DNA of 64,000 nucleotides from Streptomyces sp. NBC_01454 (GTDB taxonomy: Bacteria; Actinomycetota; Actinomycetes; Streptomycetales; Streptomycetaceae). Within the stretch, counting starts at the first letter, position 1. The number at the start of each line of letters is the position of its first letter. The position numbers were made by a program, and so were the translations under genes. The stretch covers positions 620,001 through 684,000 of the forward strand of contig NZ_CP109460.1 in assembly GCF_036227565.1 (NCBI RefSeq), in the 5' to 3' direction. Positions 36,410-45,307 of this stretch are shown piece by piece. The notes beneath the pieces were generated by a model. That model saw nothing but the letters and a program-made list of their open reading frames with translations, made no database searches and had not been told where the DNA came from.

Positions 36410-37138
36410 ATGCCTGGTTTCACTCTGCCCCGCGCCCTCCGTACGACCCGCATCACCCGCTCCCACAAGATCTCCGCGGCAGTGGTGGCGTCCGCGAGCT
36501 GTGCCGCCGCCCTGGCGCTCACCGCGGCGCCCGGCCACGCCGAGACCACCGCCGCGCAGGCACCGGCCGGGGTCAAGCCCGTCAGCGCCAACGGTCTGCC
36601 GCTCACCGCGAAGGACCGGGCCGACGACGGCGCGAAGGACCGGCAGGTCGCCTCGTCGCTGACCGCCGGCCTCAAGGTCACCGCCGTCGCGAAGCAGGGG
36701 CACACGGCCAAGCAGGCCGCCGACCGGTCCGCCGACCGTAAGATCATCGCCGCGCCGAAGGCCGCCGCACCCAAGGCCGCCCCCAAGGCCGCGCCGAAGG
36801 CCGCCCCCAAGCGCTACGCCAACAACCTCGACGGCTGGATCCGTGAGTCGCTCGACATCATGAAGTCCAAGCGGATACCGGGCTCCTACCAGGGCCTGCA
36901 CCGCAACATCATGCGGGAGTCCAGCGGCAACCCGAACGCCGTCAACAACTGGGACATCAATGCCATCAACGGCATCCCGTCCAAGGGCCTGCTCCAGGTG
37001 ATCCAGCCCACCTTCAACACGTACCACGTCTCGGGTACGCCCCATAAGCTCACCGACCCGGTCGCCAACATCACCGCCGCCGCCAACTACGCGGCGCACC
37101 GCTACGGCTCGATCGACAACGTCAACTCGGCCTACTGA
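36410..37138 (+). CDS. Secreted SLT-domain lytic transglycosylase, copy 1
   Basis: 242 aa. A long signal peptide (RSHKISAAVVASASCAAALA, cleaved near GHAETT), then a linker with PKAA repeats (115-134), then the SLT core (138-242) with catalytic Glu170 in IMRESSGNPNAV and the motif GLLQVIQPTF. It cleaves peptidoglycan glycan strands outside the cell. Start ATG 36410, with GAGG ~11 bases upstream. It is a tandem paralogue of 38194-38847: the C-terminal halves and the last ~30 bases before the stop are nearly identical, while the linker differs. Confidence 0.93.
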   Translation: MPGFTLPRALRTTRITRSHKISAAVVASASCAAALALTAAPGHAETTAAQAPAGVKPVSANGLPLTAKDRADDGAKDRQVASSLTAGLKVTAVAKQGHTAKQAADRSADRKIIAAPKAAAPKAAPKAAPKAAPKRYANNLDGWIRESLDIMKSKRIPGSYQGLHRNIMRESSGNPNAVNNWDINAINGIPSKGLLQVIQPTFNTYHVSGTPHKLTDPVANITAAANYAAHRYGSIDNVNSAY

Positions 37139-37209
37139 GCCGGAGAGACACGACCGTGCGGACGGTCGGAGCAGACTGATACGGGTGCCGCGCCGGCGGC
37201 ACCAGGCTC

Positions 37210-37262
37210 GGCAACGGCAGTGGCCCTGCCCGCAACTCGCGGGTGGGGCCATTGCCGTTGCC
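37210..37262 (+). terminator. Long hairpin terminator
   Basis: GGCAACGGCAGTGGCCC pairs with GGGCCATTGCCGTTGCC over 17 bp with one G-T pair; the inner GCCCGCAACTCGCGGGT adds a second stem. It ends the first SLT transcript and also faces the small minus-strand gene at 37284. Confidence 0.9.
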
Positions 37263-37283
37263 GTGCTGCGTGGACGCCGCGCG

Positions 37284-37469
37284 TCAGTAGCGGTCCGGTC
37301 GCGCGGGGGCGCCGAAGAGGACGTCGAGCACCTCGCCGGCCATACGAAGTCCCTCCCGTTCCTTGGCGGTAAGACGGTGGCCGTCGGCCGGCGCCGCGAC
37401 GGCGGGGCCGGCGGCGAGGAAGCCCGTGACGAGAAGACCGGTGAGCACGACGGCAAGACGACGGAGCAT
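37284..37469 (-). CDS. Short secreted protein
   Basis: 61 aa from ATG 37469 (GGGAAG upstream). A strong signal peptide (MLRRLAVVLTGLLVTGFLAA, cleaved after GPAVAA) leaves a ~35-residue mature peptide, HRLTAKEREGLRMAGEVLDV, then a Pro/Arg-rich end. No family recognised. It is convergent with the first SLT gene. Confidence 0.6.
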   Translation of the reverse strand: MLRRLAVVLTGLLVTGFLAAGPAVAAPADGHRLTAKEREGLRMAGEVLDVLFGAPARPDRY

Positions 37470-37834
37470 GAGCACTTCCCTACGGTGAGTGTGGACGGTG
37501 TGCGGTGCCACCCTCCGGGAGCGGAGGGCTCGTAGTCATGCGACAGCCCCGGACGCTGCTGCGAACGGCCCAGCACCACCGCCGTATCGCCGTAGCGGGG
37601 GCTCACCAACGGCCGAGCGGACGCCGCCGCTCCCACGCACCGCGTGCCCAAGGAAGCGGAGCCGTGGGCCGGACGTGCCTCGTGCGTGAATCAGGGCACA
37701 ATCGCCGCCCTTCCGGGCCCGGACGCGGTGCCTCTCACCGCATTTGACGTCTTCCGAGACGCCACGCCCGGCCGCCATCCCGATAAATGGGCTGCCGCCG
37801 GCGGGCAAATCGATGCCGGCGAACAGTAATTCCG
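37470..37834. other. Gap between the small secreted protein and the second leader
   Basis: About 365 bases. No reading frame with both a ribosome site and family resemblance was found; a minus-strand 90-residue frame (37536-37808) has poor features and is not called. It must hold promoters for the small secreted gene and the second SLT leader. Confidence 0.4.
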
Positions 37835-38063
37835 GTGTGAGCCAGGCAACTTATAGCCCGGTCTTCAGAGGGCTTTACGGCCGCCGCCGGGTGACCCGAG
37901 GCACGCGACGTACGTCACTTACGAGCCTGCCTAGTCGATATCCTGCGGCCATTCCGGGTCAACGGAGCCGCACACGCTTATCACTTCGGGGATTCAGATT
38001 TCTCTCACGAAGACGAGTAGTACAGAGCACCATTGCCACAATTCGGGACGGGCGTTAACCATG
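37835..38063 (+). promoter_or_regulatory. Structured leader of the second SLT gene (candidate c-di-AMP riboswitch)
   Basis: The same block as at 36059-36278, with the identical 16-mer, the paired hairpins (AGCCC...GGGCT and GGC...GCC) ending in GGGTGA, the 19-mer GGCACGCGACGTACGTCAC and GCGTTAACCATG. The first hairpin has a different sequence from copy 1 but keeps pairing, which is good evidence for a functional RNA fold. Confidence 0.55.
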
Positions 38064-38193
38064 GATTCCGACGCACTGAGAGCGAGTTTGCGATTCACGC
38101 CCCACGGCGAACGCAGCAAAGACCTCCGGTTCGTCTCGCGCCGCCAAAGAAGGCCGCCTCCCCGTCCCCAGTACCTGGAAGAGGTCACCCTGC

Positions 38194-38847
38194 ATGCCCA
38201 GCTTCACCCTGCCCCGCGCTGCCCGTATCACCCGCATCACCCGCACCCACAAGATCGCCGTGGCCGTTCTGGCCGCCGCGGGTGCCACCTCCGGCCTGGC
38301 CCTCACCTCGGCCCCGGACACCGCTCAGGCCGCTTCTGAGCACGCTCCGGCCGCGGTCAAGCCCGTCGATGCGAAGGGTCAGCCGGCGAAGGCCGACGAC
38401 GCGAAGACCGGCCGCCCGGTGACCGCCTCGGTCGCCGACCGCGTCAAGGTCACCGCCGTCGCGAAGCAGCACAGCGCCCAGCAGGCCGCCAACCGCTCCA
38501 CCGAGCGCAAGGCCGTCAAGGGCTACCCGAACAACCTGGACGGCTGGATCCGCCAGTCCCTGGACATCATGAAGTCCAAGGGCATCCCGGGCTCCTACGA
38601 GGGCCTGCACCGCAACATCATGCGGGAGTCCAGCGGCAACCCGAACGCCGTCAACGGCTGGGACGTCAACGCCGTCAACGGCATACCGTCCAAGGGTCTG
38701 CTCCAGGTGATACAGCCCACGTTCGACCAGTACCACGTGGCCGGCACCGCCCATAAGCTCACCGACCCGGTCGCCAACATCACCGCCGCCGCCAACTACG
38801 CGGCCGACCGCTACGGCTCGATCGACAACGTCAACTCGGCCTACTGA
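38194..38847 (+). CDS. Secreted SLT-domain lytic transglycosylase, copy 2
   Basis: 217 aa paralogue of 36410-37138: signal peptide (TRTHKIAVAVLAAAGATSGL), a shorter linker without PKAA repeats, SLT core with catalytic Glu145 in IMRESSGNPNAV and GLLQVIQPTF. The last ~30 bases and the shared leader indicate recent tandem duplication or gene conversion. Both likely act on the sacculus during growth or germination. Confidence 0.93.
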   Translation: MPSFTLPRAARITRITRTHKIAVAVLAAAGATSGLALTSAPDTAQAASEHAPAAVKPVDAKGQPAKADDAKTGRPVTASVADRVKVTAVAKQHSAQQAANRSTERKAVKGYPNNLDGWIRQSLDIMKSKGIPGSYEGLHRNIMRESSGNPNAVNGWDVNAVNGIPSKGLLQVIQPTFDQYHVAGTAHKLTDPVANITAAANYAADRYGSIDNVNSAY

Positions 38848-39229
38848 GCCGAGGAGCCGATGCGCCGTCACCCACCCGCCCAGGCCGGACCGGCCGGATG
38901 AGGCAACGGGAACGACGGTCCCCACAAACGAGCCGACAGGCTCTGCACAAGGCAGCTTGCGAAGCGGCGGAATGGCGCGTTCGCCGCTGCGCGGTGAAGC
39001 GGGTCCCGGCACAGCCGGGGCCCGCTTCGCTCTGTCTCGGACATGTGCTCGGACCGGGCCCGGGGCGGCCGCTACCGGCCGCCAGACGGGTGAGATGCGG
39101 GGCCGGTCGGCGGACTGACGGCCTGTTGGGTCATAGCGTCAGGCAGTTCTGCGTATAAGTCTCTTATCGGCAGGATTCTGCTCAAAAGCTGCCGAACCTG
39201 ACTCAACCGAAGGCCTTCGGAGGCATGCG
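38848..39229. other. Gap between SLT copy 2 and the muramidase
   Basis: About 380 bases without a gene. It includes a terminator (38996-39028) and, near 39155-39168, an ATAAG/CTTAT dyad that may be regulatory for the muramidase. Nothing else is supported. Confidence 0.45.
38996..39028 (+). terminator. Hairpin terminator after SLT copy 2
   Basis: GAAGCGGGTCCCGGC pairs with GCCGGGGCCCGCTTC with one mismatch or G-T pair; a short ACA loop lies between. It lies 148 bases after the stop. Confidence 0.75.
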
Positions 39230-40090
39230 ATGCCCTTGCGCAGATCCGGTCCGGCCCGCCGTACTGTCCCTATTGCGGCCGGAACTCTTGTTTCTCTTCT
39301 CTCCGTGCTGCCCCTCGCGCTGCCCGGCGCCGCCACGGCGCAGGACGCCGGGAAGAGACCCGCCCATCCCGACCAGGACTGGATGGGGTCCACCATCGTG
39401 GCCCATGAAGGTCTCGGCACCCTCCGTGCCGGCGGCCTGGCGCCGCGGGCGTCGTCCAGAAGGGCCGTGTCCGGCGTCGACGTCTCGAGCCACAACCGCA
39501 AGGTCGGCTGGTCGGGGCTGCGCAGGTCCGGTGTGCGGTTCGCCTATGTCAAGGCCACCGAGGGGACCAGCTACACGAACCCGTACTTCGCGCAGCAGTA
39601 CAAGGGCTCGTACAAGTCCGGCATGATCCACGGCGCGTACCACTTCGCGCTGCCCGACCACTCCAGCGGCGGTTCCCAGGCGGAGTACTTCGCCGACCAC
39701 GGCGGCGACTGGTCCCGGGACGGCCGGACGCTGCCCGGCGCACTCGACATGGAGTACAACCCCTACGGCGCGACCTGCTACGGCAAGAGCCACAAGGGGA
39801 TGGTCGGCTGGATCCACGACTTCGTGCAGACCTACCGGGAGGAGACCGGCCGCTATCCGGTCATCTACACCTCCACCAACTGGTGGAAGCGCTGCACCGG
39901 CAACTCCGGCAAGTTCGGCCGGACGACTCCGCTGTGGATCCCGCGCTACGGCTCCTCCGTCGGCGCGCTGCCCGCCGGCTGGCACTACCACAGCATCTGG
40001 CAGCACACCTCTTCCGGTCACACGGTGGGCGACCGCAACCGCTTCAACGGTACGTACGGCCGCCTGAAGGTTCTCGCGAACGGCCGCTGA
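39230..40090 (+). CDS. Secreted GH25 muramidase (cellosyl-like lysozyme)
   Basis: 286 aa. The signal peptide (PIAAGTLVSLLSVLPLALPG) ends near ATAQDA. The GH25 core starts SGVDVSSHNRKVGW (Asp84), with FAYVKATEGTSY and the catalytic ALDMEYN (Asp173, Glu175) and a final WQHTSSG. N-acetylmuramidase that hydrolyses peptidoglycan beta-1,4 links. ATG 39230 has GGAGG six bases upstream; a different ATG five bases earlier is out of frame. Confidence 0.94.
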   Translation: MPLRRSGPARRTVPIAAGTLVSLLSVLPLALPGAATAQDAGKRPAHPDQDWMGSTIVAHEGLGTLRAGGLAPRASSRRAVSGVDVSSHNRKVGWSGLRRSGVRFAYVKATEGTSYTNPYFAQQYKGSYKSGMIHGAYHFALPDHSSGGSQAEYFADHGGDWSRDGRTLPGALDMEYNPYGATCYGKSHKGMVGWIHDFVQTYREETGRYPVIYTSTNWWKRCTGNSGKFGRTTPLWIPRYGSSVGALPAGWHYHSIWQHTSSGHTVGDRNRFNGTYGRLKVLANGR

Positions 40091-40110
40091 CCTCGCCACC
40101 CCGCCACCCC

Positions 40111-40150
40111 GGCCGGTCCCCGGCGCCCTCCGCGGCGCCGGGGACCGGCC
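40111..40150 (+). terminator. Hairpin terminator after the muramidase
   Basis: GGCCGGTCCCCGGCGCC and GGCGCCGGGGACCGGCC form a perfect 17-bp stem with a 6-base loop, followed by TTTG. A strong terminator 20 bases past the stop. Confidence 0.93.
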
Positions 40151-40318
40151 TTTGTCATACCTCATGCGCCCCTGTCGTCACAGAATTCACGAGAATCCCG
40201 ATCGCAAATCGGCCGGAAAGAGAGGGAATTCACGCTGCCGTGCAACCATCCATGGCGGACCGGTGTCCAACACTGCGCAACGACCACGCAAGGCACTGCA
40301 CCCAACGGGGGTATTCAG

Positions 40319-40768
40319 ATGAAGCGTTCACGTGCCATCGCCGGATCCGCAATCCTGGCCGTCGCGGGAATCGCCACGATGGCGACAGCCACCACCGCAT
40401 CCGCCGCGCCGAAGGCCGCCGCGTACAACGGGGCCTGCGGAAGCGGCTACCGCGTAGTGAATTCCGTGCCGGTCACCGGAAAGGGGACCGTGTTCCTGAC
40501 GTACAACGCAAAGACCGGAAAGAACTGTGTCGTGACGGTGCGCAACGCCACCGGTAAGCCCGTGCAGATGTACGCCTATCTCACGGCCACCGACGGCAGT
40601 TCGCCCTGGGTGTACGACAGCGGTAAGTACACCTCTTACGCGGGTCCGGTCTATCTGCCCGGGAAGGGCATCTGCGTGGACTGGGGCGGCTCGATCGAGT
40701 CCGTCAGCGTCAACGTCTCCGGCTCCAACTGCGGCCGGTTCGCGGCCGGTGTGGTGACCCACCACTGA
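40319..40768 (+). CDS. sapA: Spore-associated protein A (SapA) homologue
   Basis: 149 aa. The signal peptide SRAIAGSAILAVAGIATMAT is cleaved near ASAAPKAA. The mature body ACGSGYRVVNS, FLTYNAKTGKNCVVTVRNAT and YTSYAGPVYLPGKGICVDWGG matches the SapA pattern (four cysteines, two disulfides likely). SapA is a secreted spore-coat-associated protein in Streptomyces. The gene is alone between a terminator and the convergent oxidoreductase gene. Confidence 0.85.
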   Translation: MKRSRAIAGSAILAVAGIATMATATTASAAPKAAAYNGACGSGYRVVNSVPVTGKGTVFLTYNAKTGKNCVVTVRNATGKPVQMYAYLTATDGSSPWVYDSGKYTSYAGPVYLPGKGICVDWGGSIESVSVNVSGSNCGRFAAGVVTHH

Positions 40769-40905
40769 GTTCACCCACGACGGCGGGTTCCCTGGGCATT
40801 CGTGCCCGGGGGCTCGCTGTTGGCGCGTCCGGCCAGGGAAGCAGCACCCTTGTGGGGAGGGGGAGTTCGGCCGCCCCTGCCCTCGTGCCCGTGGCGGCCG
40901 GGGCG

Positions 40906-41882
40906 TCAGTCGGCAAGACGCAGCAGCAGCTTGCCCGTCGAGGTGCGTCCGCCCATCAGGCGGTGCGCCTCGGACGCCTCCGACAGCGGGAACTCCGCGG
41001 TGACGGGAAGGTGCACGGTGCCGTCGGTGACCGTACGGAAGGCACGCTCGGCGAGTGCGCGCAGCGCCTCGGGGGCCGACTGCGCAAGCGCCAGGATCGA
41101 GAAGCCGGCGACCGAACGTCCCTGCGTCAAGAGCTCGGCCTGTCCGACCTGCCAGGGCTCCGCCCCGCTCGCGTTGCCGAAGGAGACCAGGCGCCCGAAG
41201 ACCGCCAGCGCCTCGATGCCGCGCCGGAGGGTCTCGCCCCCTACAGGGTCGAGCACGAGGTCCACTCCTCTGCCGCCGGTGGCACGGCGGACCCGGTCGG
41301 GGAACGACTCGGCCGAGAACACCTCGTCATAGCCGTACTTGAGGGCGTGCCCGGCCTTGGCCTCGGAGGAGGTCACGCCGTACACGGCGCCGGCGCCGGC
41401 CGCCCGGGCCAGCTGCCCGGCCGCCGTGCCGACGCCGCCCGCCGCACCGTGCACCAGGACGCTCTCCCCCGTGCGCAGCCGGCCCACCTCGTGGAGCAGT
41501 GCGTGGGCGGTGGGCAGCACCGTGGGGAGACAGGCGGCGGTCCGCAGATCGATGCCGTCCGGGAGGGGAAAGACGGTGGCGGCGTCGGCGGCCACCACCT
41601 CCGCATAGCCGCCACCGCTGACGAGCGCCGCGACGTCCTGCCCGACGCGGAAACCCGCCACGCCCCGGCTGACGGCCCGGACCCGCCCGGAGACCTCCAG
41701 GCCCGGGACGCAGGGCAGCGAGGCCACCCGGTAACCCTCGGCACGCGCCTTGAGATCCGCGAAATTCACGCCCCCGTAGACGGCGTCGATGGTGACCTGC
41801 CCCGGCCCCGGCTCCGGGGCATCGGTGTGTACGACCTGCAGCACCTCGGGCCGCCGTACTCCCGGAATTCGACCGCACGCAT
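40906..41882 (-). pseudogene. Quinone oxidoreductase with an N-terminal frameshift
   Basis: The family protein begins at ATG 41882 (MRAVEFREYGGP), but just after residue 12 the sequence continues in another frame (EVLQVVHTDAPEPGPGQV onwards, ending GKLLLRLAD). At 41846-41850 the plus strand has CTCGGGCC where one extra base restores the frame. The body is a complete MDR quinone oxidoreductase with VLVHGAAGGVGTAAGQLA and the NADPH site. The gene is divergent from an ArsR regulator, consistent with regulated redox function. A sequencing error is plausible; otherwise the enzyme is not made from ATG 41882. Confidence 0.8.
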
Positions 41883-41902
41883 GGCAGACCACGCCCTTCG
41901 AA

Positions 41903-41955
41903 GAGTGTTCAATGAAATGCGAACACTCGGACTGTAAGATATCCATCGAACACTC
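41903..41955. promoter_or_regulatory. ArsR operator with three GAACACTC half-sites
   Basis: GAGTGTTC (41903-41910) and GAACACTC (41921-41928) form a dyad with 10-base spacer, and a third direct copy lies at 41948-41955. They sit between the oxidoreductase start (41882) and the ArsR start (41987), where both promoters must be. Confidence 0.8.
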
Positions 41956-41986
41956 GGCAAGACGTGGAGCAGGGCGAGGAGAGGGC

Positions 41987-42334
41987 ATGCCGCACCAGGC
42001 CGCAGACGGCGGGCACCGCGCCGCACCGGTCCATACGGATCCCGGCGAGGTCTCCGTCCTGACCGCGCTGTCCGCGCTCGCCGACCCCGTCCGGATGCAG
42101 CTGATCCGCGAGCTGGCGGGCTCCGACGACTGGACGCGCAGCTGTGGCAGCTTCGATGTGCCGGTCGGCAAAGCGGCGCTCAGCCATCACTTCTCGGTGC
42201 TGCGCGGCGCCGGACTCGTCGAGCAGCGCGATCAGGGGGCCAAGCGGGTCAACCGGCTGCGCCACGAGGAGTTCGAGGCGAGGTTCCCGGGACTGCTCGG
42301 GCTGCTCCTGCGCGACGACCAGGGTGTGTCCTGA
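41987..42334 (+). CDS. ArsR-family regulator of the oxidoreductase
   Basis: 115 aa winged HTH: VLTALSALADPVRMQLIREL, SFDVPVGKAALSHHFSVLRG and GAKRVNRLRHEEFEARFPGL. Start ATG 41987 follows GAGGAGAGG. The family includes redox and quinone-sensing repressors; here the ligand is unknown. Divergent from the quinone oxidoreductase, whose promoter it probably represses. Confidence 0.88.
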   Translation: MPHQAADGGHRAAPVHTDPGEVSVLTALSALADPVRMQLIRELAGSDDWTRSCGSFDVPVGKAALSHHFSVLRGAGLVEQRDQGAKRVNRLRHEEFEARFPGLLGLLLRDDQGVS

Positions 42335-42370
42335 CATGCCGTACGAAGCACGCCGCGCCGCGCGGGCGGT

Positions 42371-43903
42371 TCACTCCCCGTGGGAGCGGTGTTCGGCTTC
42401 CGCGGCGGCGGCGATGTTGCGGGCCATGCCGCCGAACACCGCGGCGTGGAAGGGCGAGACGGACCACCAGTACGCATGGCCGGTCAGTCCGTGCGGGTGG
42501 AACAGGGCCCGCTGGCCGTAGCGTGTCCGGCCCCGGGCGTCGCGGCCGACCGTCAGTTCCAGCCAGGCCAGGCCGGGGAGCCGCATCTCGGCGCGCAGTC
42601 GCAGCAGCCGCCCGGGGGTGACCTCCTCGACGCGCCAGAAGTCGAGCGAGTCACCGACCCGCAGCCGGCGGGCGTCCCGCCTGCCGCGGCGCAGCCCCAC
42701 TCCGCCGACCAGCCGGTCCAGCCAGCCGCGCACCGCCCAGGCGAGCGGGAAGGAGTACCAGCCGTTGTCGCCACCGATGCCCTCGACCACCCGCCACAGG
42801 GTGTCGGGGGGCGCGTCCACGGTCCGCTCCCGCCGGTCGGTGTAGAGGCTGCCGCCGGCCCAGTCCGGGTCGGTGGGCAGTGGATCGCTCGGCGCGCCGG
42901 GCACCGCGGCGTTCGACCATCGGGTGGCGACCTCGGCGTCCCGCACCCGGCGCAGCGCGAGGTGGAGCGCCTCGTCGAAGGCGATCGGGTGGCCCGGCGG
43001 GTCCGGGTCGGGAACGTACCGGGCGATGTCGTGCTCGCGGCAGACGACCTCGTACCGCAACGATTCGGCCAGGGGACGGGCGAGGCCGGGCGGTACCGGC
43101 GTGACGAGGCCGATCCAGAGGCTGGACAGTCGCGGGGTGAGCATCGGCACCGGGAGGATCAGCCGTTCGGGCAGCTCGGCGACGCGTGCGTAACGCTGCA
43201 TCATGTCGCGGTAGCTGAGCACGTCGGGTCCGCCGATGTCGAAGGCCCGGCTGACGTCGTCGGGCAGGCGGGCGCAGCCCACCAGGTAGCGCAGGACATC
43301 GCGGACGGCGACCGGCTGGATGCGGGTGCGCACCCAGCTGGGGGTGACCATGACCGGCAGCCGTTCGGTGAGATAGCGCAGCATCTCGAACGAGGCGGAG
43401 CCGGAGCCGATGATGACCGCGGCGCGCAGCACGGCGGTGGGGACACCGGACGCCAGCAGGATGTCCGCGACCTCGGCGCGGGAGCGCAGATGGGGTGACA
43501 GCTGCTGCTCGGGGACGTCCTCGGGGGTGAGGCCGCCGAGGTAGACGATCCGGCGCACGTGGGCGGCGCGGGCCTGCCGGGCGAAGATCTGCGCGGCCCG
43601 GCGGTCGGTGTCCTCGAACCGCCGGCCGCTGCCCAGGGCGTGCACCAGGTAGTAGGCGATGTCGACGCCGTCCATCGCGGTGGCCACCGACTCGGCGTCG
43701 GTGACATCGCCGCGCAGCACCTCCGTTCGCTCCGCCCAGGGATGGTCGCGCAGCTTCTCCGGGGTCCTGGCCAGCGCGCGGACGGCGTACCCGGCCGTGA
43801 GCAGCTCGGGGATCAGACGGCCGCCGATGTAGCCGGTGGCACCGGTGACCAGGGCGCGCGGACGTGTCGCGGGCCGCGCGGGGACGTCGCCTGTGCCGGA
43901 CAT
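42371..43903 (-). CDS. NAD(P)-binding SDR/NmrA-like protein with DUF2867 domain
   Basis: 510 aa. The N-terminal extended SDR (TGATGYIGGRL P-loop, YYLVHALGSG and later IQPVAVRDVLRYLVG) is followed from ~330 by a DUF2867 domain (GGDNGWYSFPLAWAVRGWL and WWSVSPFHAAVFGGM). This two-domain layout is common in actinobacteria. Likely an oxidoreductase or ubiquinone-related redox protein; no pathway is assigned. Confidence 0.85.
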   Translation of the reverse strand: MSGTGDVPARPATRPRALVTGATGYIGGRLIPELLTAGYAVRALARTPEKLRDHPWAERTEVLRGDVTDAESVATAMDGVDIAYYLVHALGSGRRFEDTDRRAAQIFARQARAAHVRRIVYLGGLTPEDVPEQQLSPHLRSRAEVADILLASGVPTAVLRAAVIIGSGSASFEMLRYLTERLPVMVTPSWVRTRIQPVAVRDVLRYLVGCARLPDDVSRAFDIGGPDVLSYRDMMQRYARVAELPERLILPVPMLTPRLSSLWIGLVTPVPPGLARPLAESLRYEVVCREHDIARYVPDPDPPGHPIAFDEALHLALRRVRDAEVATRWSNAAVPGAPSDPLPTDPDWAGGSLYTDRRERTVDAPPDTLWRVVEGIGGDNGWYSFPLAWAVRGWLDRLVGGVGLRRGRRDARRLRVGDSLDFWRVEEVTPGRLLRLRAEMRLPGLAWLELTVGRDARGRTRYGQRALFHPHGLTGHAYWWSVSPFHAAVFGGMARNIAAAAEAEHRSHGE

Positions 43904-44017
43904 CTGCGCGGCCTCCTCCGATGGAGCACGGTGCGTAGGTGACGTGGGATCAGGTCCGTGCGGGAACGGGGCGGGTCACGGGCGGCCGGACGGGTGGCGC
44001 CCGGCCCCGGGTGCCAC

Positions 44018-44338
44018 CTACCCCCGGGGCCCGCCCGAAGGTGACCGGGCGTCGCGGCAGGTGTCCCGGCGTGGCTCGGGCCGGCGCTCGCGTTCGCGGC
44101 CGGCGATCCGGCCGGCCGGGCCGCCGCCGCACTCAGGGCCATGGCCCGTCTCCTGGCAGCAAGGCGCATCGGCCTCCTGATCGCGGCTCGGGTCCAGGCC
44201 CAGCATGTCCATCAACATCGACAGGTCGCCCTCGTTCCGCGCATGGCCGGCCAGCGCCTTCCTGGCGAGCCGTCGTTCCTCTTCACACGGCACGGCGCGC
44301 GGCGCGGGGTCATCGGCACTGCGGTGTTCATCGCTCAC
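44018..44338 (-). CDS. Small hypothetical protein with LARKALAGHARNEGDL core
   Basis: 106 aa from GTG 44338. The core CEEERRLARKALAGHARNEG then DLSMLMDMLGLDPSRD is a conserved small actinobacterial pattern with no known function; the rest is a Cys/Gly/Arg-rich tail. Start choice is uncertain. Confidence 0.55.
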   Translation of the reverse strand: MSDEHRSADDPAPRAVPCEEERRLARKALAGHARNEGDLSMLMDMLGLDPSRDQEADAPCCQETGHGPECGGGPAGRIAGRERERRPEPRRDTCRDARSPSGGPRG

Positions 44339-44696
44339 CGCTGCATTCTCAGCCGGACCGCGACGCCGTGCCCGTCGAGCGGGCCGACGGCGGTTCCCGG
44401 CAATTTCCGCGGGGCAACTGCTCCACACGGGTGGGCGGGCGCGCTTCCCCGCCGGGCGAGGGCGCGGGCTCCGCCGCCACCGCGCGCCCGGGCGGAAGCC
44501 GCCCGCTCCCGTGACGATGCCGCCTCTCCGCCGGAGAGCGGGTCACCACGGCGCCGACGGGATCCGGACCCCGGGAATCCACCGCCGCACCGGCGCCATA
44601 CCCCGCCCACGGACGGCCTGCCGGGCCCCCTGATGCAGATCCCCTGGGACAGGACGATGCTGGAGGCGTGGGGGATCGTGGTGAGGAGGACGACTC
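44339..44696. other. Intergenic gap of ~360 bases
   Basis: No gene is supported. The divergent starts (GTG 44338 and ATG 44697) imply promoters here. The sequence is very GC-rich with many short Gly/Arg-type frames in all readings. Confidence 0.4.
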
Positions 44697-44891
44697 ATGT
44701 CCATGATGGACAAGATCAAGAGCATGCTGAAGGGCCACGAAAGCCAGACGGACAAGGGCATCGACAAGGCCGGCGACATGGTCGACGACAAGACCCAGGG
44801 CAAACACAAGGGCCAGGTCGACACAGGCCAGGAGAAGCTCAGGGACCAGTTCGGCGGCGGATCGGGCCAGGACCGGCCACCGCAGCCCTGA
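44697..44891 (+). CDS. CsbD/MT0933-antitoxin-like small stress protein
   Basis: 64 aa. SMMDKIKSMLKGHESQTDKG, then IDKAGDMVDDKTQGKHKGQV, matches the MT0933-like antitoxin family, a CsbD-like helical protein. In mycobacteria, the related Rv0909 pairs with an SRPBCC toxin; no toxin gene follows here. AGGAGGACGAC lies before ATG 44697. Confidence 0.85.
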   Translation: MSMMDKIKSMLKGHESQTDKGIDKAGDMVDDKTQGKHKGQVDTGQEKLRDQFGGGSGQDRPPQP

Positions 44892-45103
44892 CCACCGCAG
44901 ACCTGAGCGGCCCGCCCAGCGGCGGCGAAGTTCCGCCGCGTCGCCGTACGCCGCACGGATGAGCACGGTGCCATCCGGCCGGCTCGCGCCCGGTGCCCCA
45001 GGAGGCCGTGGACGGGGCCGATGGGGTGAGGCGGCACCGCCCCCGCGCGACGGTGCCCGCCCCCGCGATCGGGAGCGGGCACCGAGAGGTGAGTCCGCCG
45101 TGA

Positions 45104-45307
45104 CTACGCCAGCCGGATCTTCTCGGCCTGGGGGCCCTTGTGCCCCTGGGTGACCTCAAAGGTCACCTTCTGGCCCTCTTGCAGCTCTCGGAAGCCCGTG
45201 GCGTCGATGTTGGAGTAGTGCGCGAAGACATCGGCGCCGCCGCCATCCTGGGCGATGAAGCCGAAGCCTTTCTCCGAGTTGAACCACTTGACCGTGCCGG
45301 AAGCCAT
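45104..45307 (-). CDS. Cold-shock domain protein (CspA family)
   Basis: 67 aa. [20 protein letters not shown] and [10 protein letters not shown] are the RNP1 and RNP2 motifs. RNA/ssDNA chaperone. Streptomyces carries several such genes; this one is monocistronic. Confidence 0.96.
   Translation of the reverse strand: MASGTVKWFNSEKGFGFIAQDGGGADVFAHYSNIDATGFRELQEGQKVTFEVTQGHKGPQAEKIRLA

Noticed and set aside
37536..37808. Minus-strand 90-residue frame between the SLT genes
   Set aside because: No family pattern or ribosome site; it overlaps the region expected to hold promoters.
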